Shown here: positions 5,053 to 6,351 of the stretch, piece after piece
How positions within the stretch are numbered: position 1 is the stretch's first letter
How the letters are laid out: each line of letters begins with the position of its first letter
Assembly: GCA_036506795.1 (NCBI GenBank)
Contig: DASXRC010000170.1
Coordinates: 1 to 6,351 of the forward strand
Source of the DNA: DASXRC01 sp036506795
Lineage (GTDB): Bacteria > Actinomycetota > Actinomycetes > Mycobacteriales > Micromonosporaceae
Reading direction: 5' to 3'
DNA: 6,351 nt
Notes under the pieces: model-generated
The model's input: the letters and a program-made list of their open reading frames with translations, nothing else
Database searches by the model: none
Told to the model about the DNA's origin: nothing
Program-made: the position numbers and the translations under genes

Positions 5053-6306
5053 ATGGCCGACACGTACGCGCCGAGGCCTCGGACGACGGCCAGCCGCGAT
5101 CGCGGCCGGGTCGGCTACGAGCGGGCCGCCGCGCACGCGATCCTGGACGAGGCGTACCACTGCCATCTCGGTTTCGTCGTCGACGGCGAGCCGCGGGTGC
5201 TGCCCACCCTGCACGTGCGGGTGGCCGACACGCTGTACCTGCACGGGTCCACCGGGAGCCGGCCGCTGGTCGCGGCGCGTAGCGGCGAGGGTTTGCCGGT
5301 CGTCGTCGCGGTAACCCACCTAGACGGCCTCGTGCTCGCCCGGTCATGGTTCCACCACAGCGTGAACTACCGCGCCGTGGTGGCGCACGGCGTGGCCCGG
5401 CTTGTGACCGACGACGGCGAGCGGTTGCGCGCGCTGACGGCGCTGGTGGAGAAGGTGGGCCGTGGCCGGTCGGCGGAGAGCCGGCCGCCGAACCCGCGGG
5501 AGCTGGCGCAGACGGCCGTGCTCGCCCTGCCGCTGCGCGAGGTTTCGGTCAAGGTCCGCACCGGCGGCGTCGTCGACGAGCCAGCGGACCTGGCGCTGCC
5601 GCACTGGGCCGGCGTACTGCCGCTGCGGCTGACCCCGGGCGTGCCCGAGCCGGACGCCGGCGTGTCCGCCGCCACCCCGCCATACCTGCTCCCCGCGCGG
5701 TCCCCATGGCTGACCGCGACGGCGATGCGGGGCGAGCACGTCATCCTCGAGCCACTGCAGATGTCGCATGTGGACGATCTGTACGCGGCGACCAGGGACG
5801 CCGACGTGTGGCGGTTCCTGACCATCCGGCAGCCCGGGAGTCGGGACGAGGTGGCCGCGATTGTATCGACCGCGCTGCGCGCGCACGCCCTCGGCACCCG
5901 GGTGCCGTGGGTTCAACGCAGCGCGATGAGCGGCGAGGTCGTGGGCACCACGTCGTACCACGAGCCCGACCCCGAGCTAGGCACAGTCGAGATTGGACAC
6001 ACGATGCTCGGCCGGCGGTGGTGGCGCACCGGCGTGAACACCGAGGCGAAGCTCATGCTCCTGGAGCGCGCGTTCGGCGAGCTCGGCGCGGAGCGCGTCA
6101 CCTGGCAGACGGACGTACGCAACGAGCGCTCGCAGGCGGCCATCGCCCGGCTGGGCGCGACCCGCGAGGGCGTCCTGCGGCGCAACCGGCGACGGGCGGA
6201 CGGGTCCTGGCGTGACTCGGTGCTGTACTCCATGACGGCGCCAGAGTGGCCACGCGCACGGCAGGCGCTGCGCGCCCGGCTCCGCTCGCCCGCCCTCCTC
6301 GGTTAA
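5053..6306 (+). CDS. Fused NimA-like flavin (PNPOx-fold) protein and GNAT N-acetyltransferase
   Basis: The 417-residue protein has two domains. Residues about 20-195 are a pyridoxamine-5'-phosphate-oxidase-fold, NimA-like domain (Pyridox_ox_2 type): HLGFVVDGEPRVLPTLHV (38-55), LYLHGSTGSRPL (61-72), LDGLVLARSWFHHSVNYRAVV (90-110, split here by eye into LDGLVLARS and FHHSVNYR) and ALPHWAGVLPL (181-191). Relatives bind FMN or haem, and some reduce nitroimidazoles. After a Pro-rich linker (about 196-222), residues about 225-398 form a RimJ-type GNAT domain: RGEHVILEPL, VEIGHTMLG, WRTGVNTEAKLMLLERAF (324-341) for acetyl-CoA, and DVRNERSQAAIARLGA. The GNAT part would acetylate an amine with acetyl-CoA; the substrate is unknown. 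Single-polypeptide fusions of this type occur in actinobacteria. The divergent MocR gene suggests control by PLP or a related ligand. The ATG at 5053 is backed by AGGAG. Confidence 0.92.
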   Translation: MADTYAPRPRTTASRDRGRVGYERAAAHAILDEAYHCHLGFVVDGEPRVLPTLHVRVADTLYLHGSTGSRPLVAARSGEGLPVVVAVTHLDGLVLARSWFHHSVNYRAVVAHGVARLVTDDGERLRALTALVEKVGRGRSAESRPPNPRELAQTAVLALPLREVSVKVRTGGVVDEPADLALPHWAGVLPLRLTPGVPEPDAGVSAATPPYLLPARSPWLTATAMRGEHVILEPLQMSHVDDLYAATRDADVWRFLTIRQPGSRDEVAAIVSTALRAHALGTRVPWVQRSAMSGEVVGTTSYHEPDPELGTVEIGHTMLGRRWWRTGVNTEAKLMLLERAFGELGAERVTWQTDVRNERSQAAIARLGATREGVLRRNRRRADGSWRDSVLYSMTAPEWPRARQALRARLRSPALLG

Positions 6307-6329
6307 CCACAGATGCGGTGACCGGCGAT

Positions 6330-6335
6330 AGGGAG
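6330..6335 (+). promoter_or_regulatory. Ribosome binding site of the next gene
   Basis: AGGGAG sits 6 bases before an ATG at 6342, a normal spacing for a translated start. Confidence 0.5.
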
Positions 6336-6341
6336 ACACCG

Positions 6342-6351
6342 ATGTTCACGC
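6342..6351 (+). CDS. Start of an unidentified gene running off the right edge
   Basis: ATG TTC ACG C reads MFT. It begins 35 bases after the TAA of the NimA-GNAT gene, on the same strand and behind AGGGAG. No terminator is visible between the two, so it may be cotranscribed and share MocR control. Three codons do not allow any identification. Confidence 0.45.

Noticed and set aside
1..6351. CRISPR arrays, insertion sequences, tRNA or rRNA genes, riboswitches
   Set aside because: No regularly spaced repeats, transposase frames with terminal repeats, or recognisable RNA gene motifs were seen on either strand.

Overview
The window is very GC-rich, with GTG and ATG starts and tightly packed genes. 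This indicates an actinobacterium. The first RecA residues (MAAGPD), a DUF3046 gene directly before recA, and a UdgX-type uracil-DNA binding protein fit Micromonosporaceae or a close relative; that placement is inference from family knowledge, not a search.

From left to right: the left edge holds only the first 19 bases of recA on the minus strand. Before it lies a control region of about 270 bases. It carries a LexA (SOS) box inside the spacer of one promoter, and nearer to recA a second promoter of the LexA-independent PafBC (RecA-NDp) type. This is the dual DNA-damage arrangement known from mycobacterial recA. Two DnaA-box-like words lie between the two promoters. Next, all on the minus strand and so all reading towards recA, come DUF3046 (292-492), an MFS exporter (495-1754), an acyl-CoA dehydrogenase (1767-2909), a UdgX-family uracil-DNA binding protein (2980-3645) and a MocR-type (GntR/aminotransferase) regulator (3675-5015). 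Gaps within this run are 2, 12, 70 and 29 bases, so it may be one or two transcription units ending just before recA.

The right part reads the other way. A 37-base divergent control region separates the MocR gene from a fused two-domain protein (5053-6306), which has an N-terminal NimA-like FMN-binding pyridoxamine-phosphate-oxidase-fold domain and a C-terminal RimJ-type GNAT acetyltransferase domain. The control region holds an imperfect 14-base direct repeat spaced 22 bases apart; the second copy is centred on a perfect 12-base palindrome overlapping both putative -10 elements. A further gene appears to begin at 6342 and leaves the window.

Two themes stand out. The first is DNA-damage response: UdgX lies about 3 kb upstream of a dually controlled recA. 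The second is a PLP-sensing regulator facing an FMN/acetyl-CoA fusion protein that is its most likely target. The core genes are known families. The less described parts are the operator architecture of the MocR pair, the KRRLH variant of UdgX, and a possible leaderless, N-terminally extended form of RecA.
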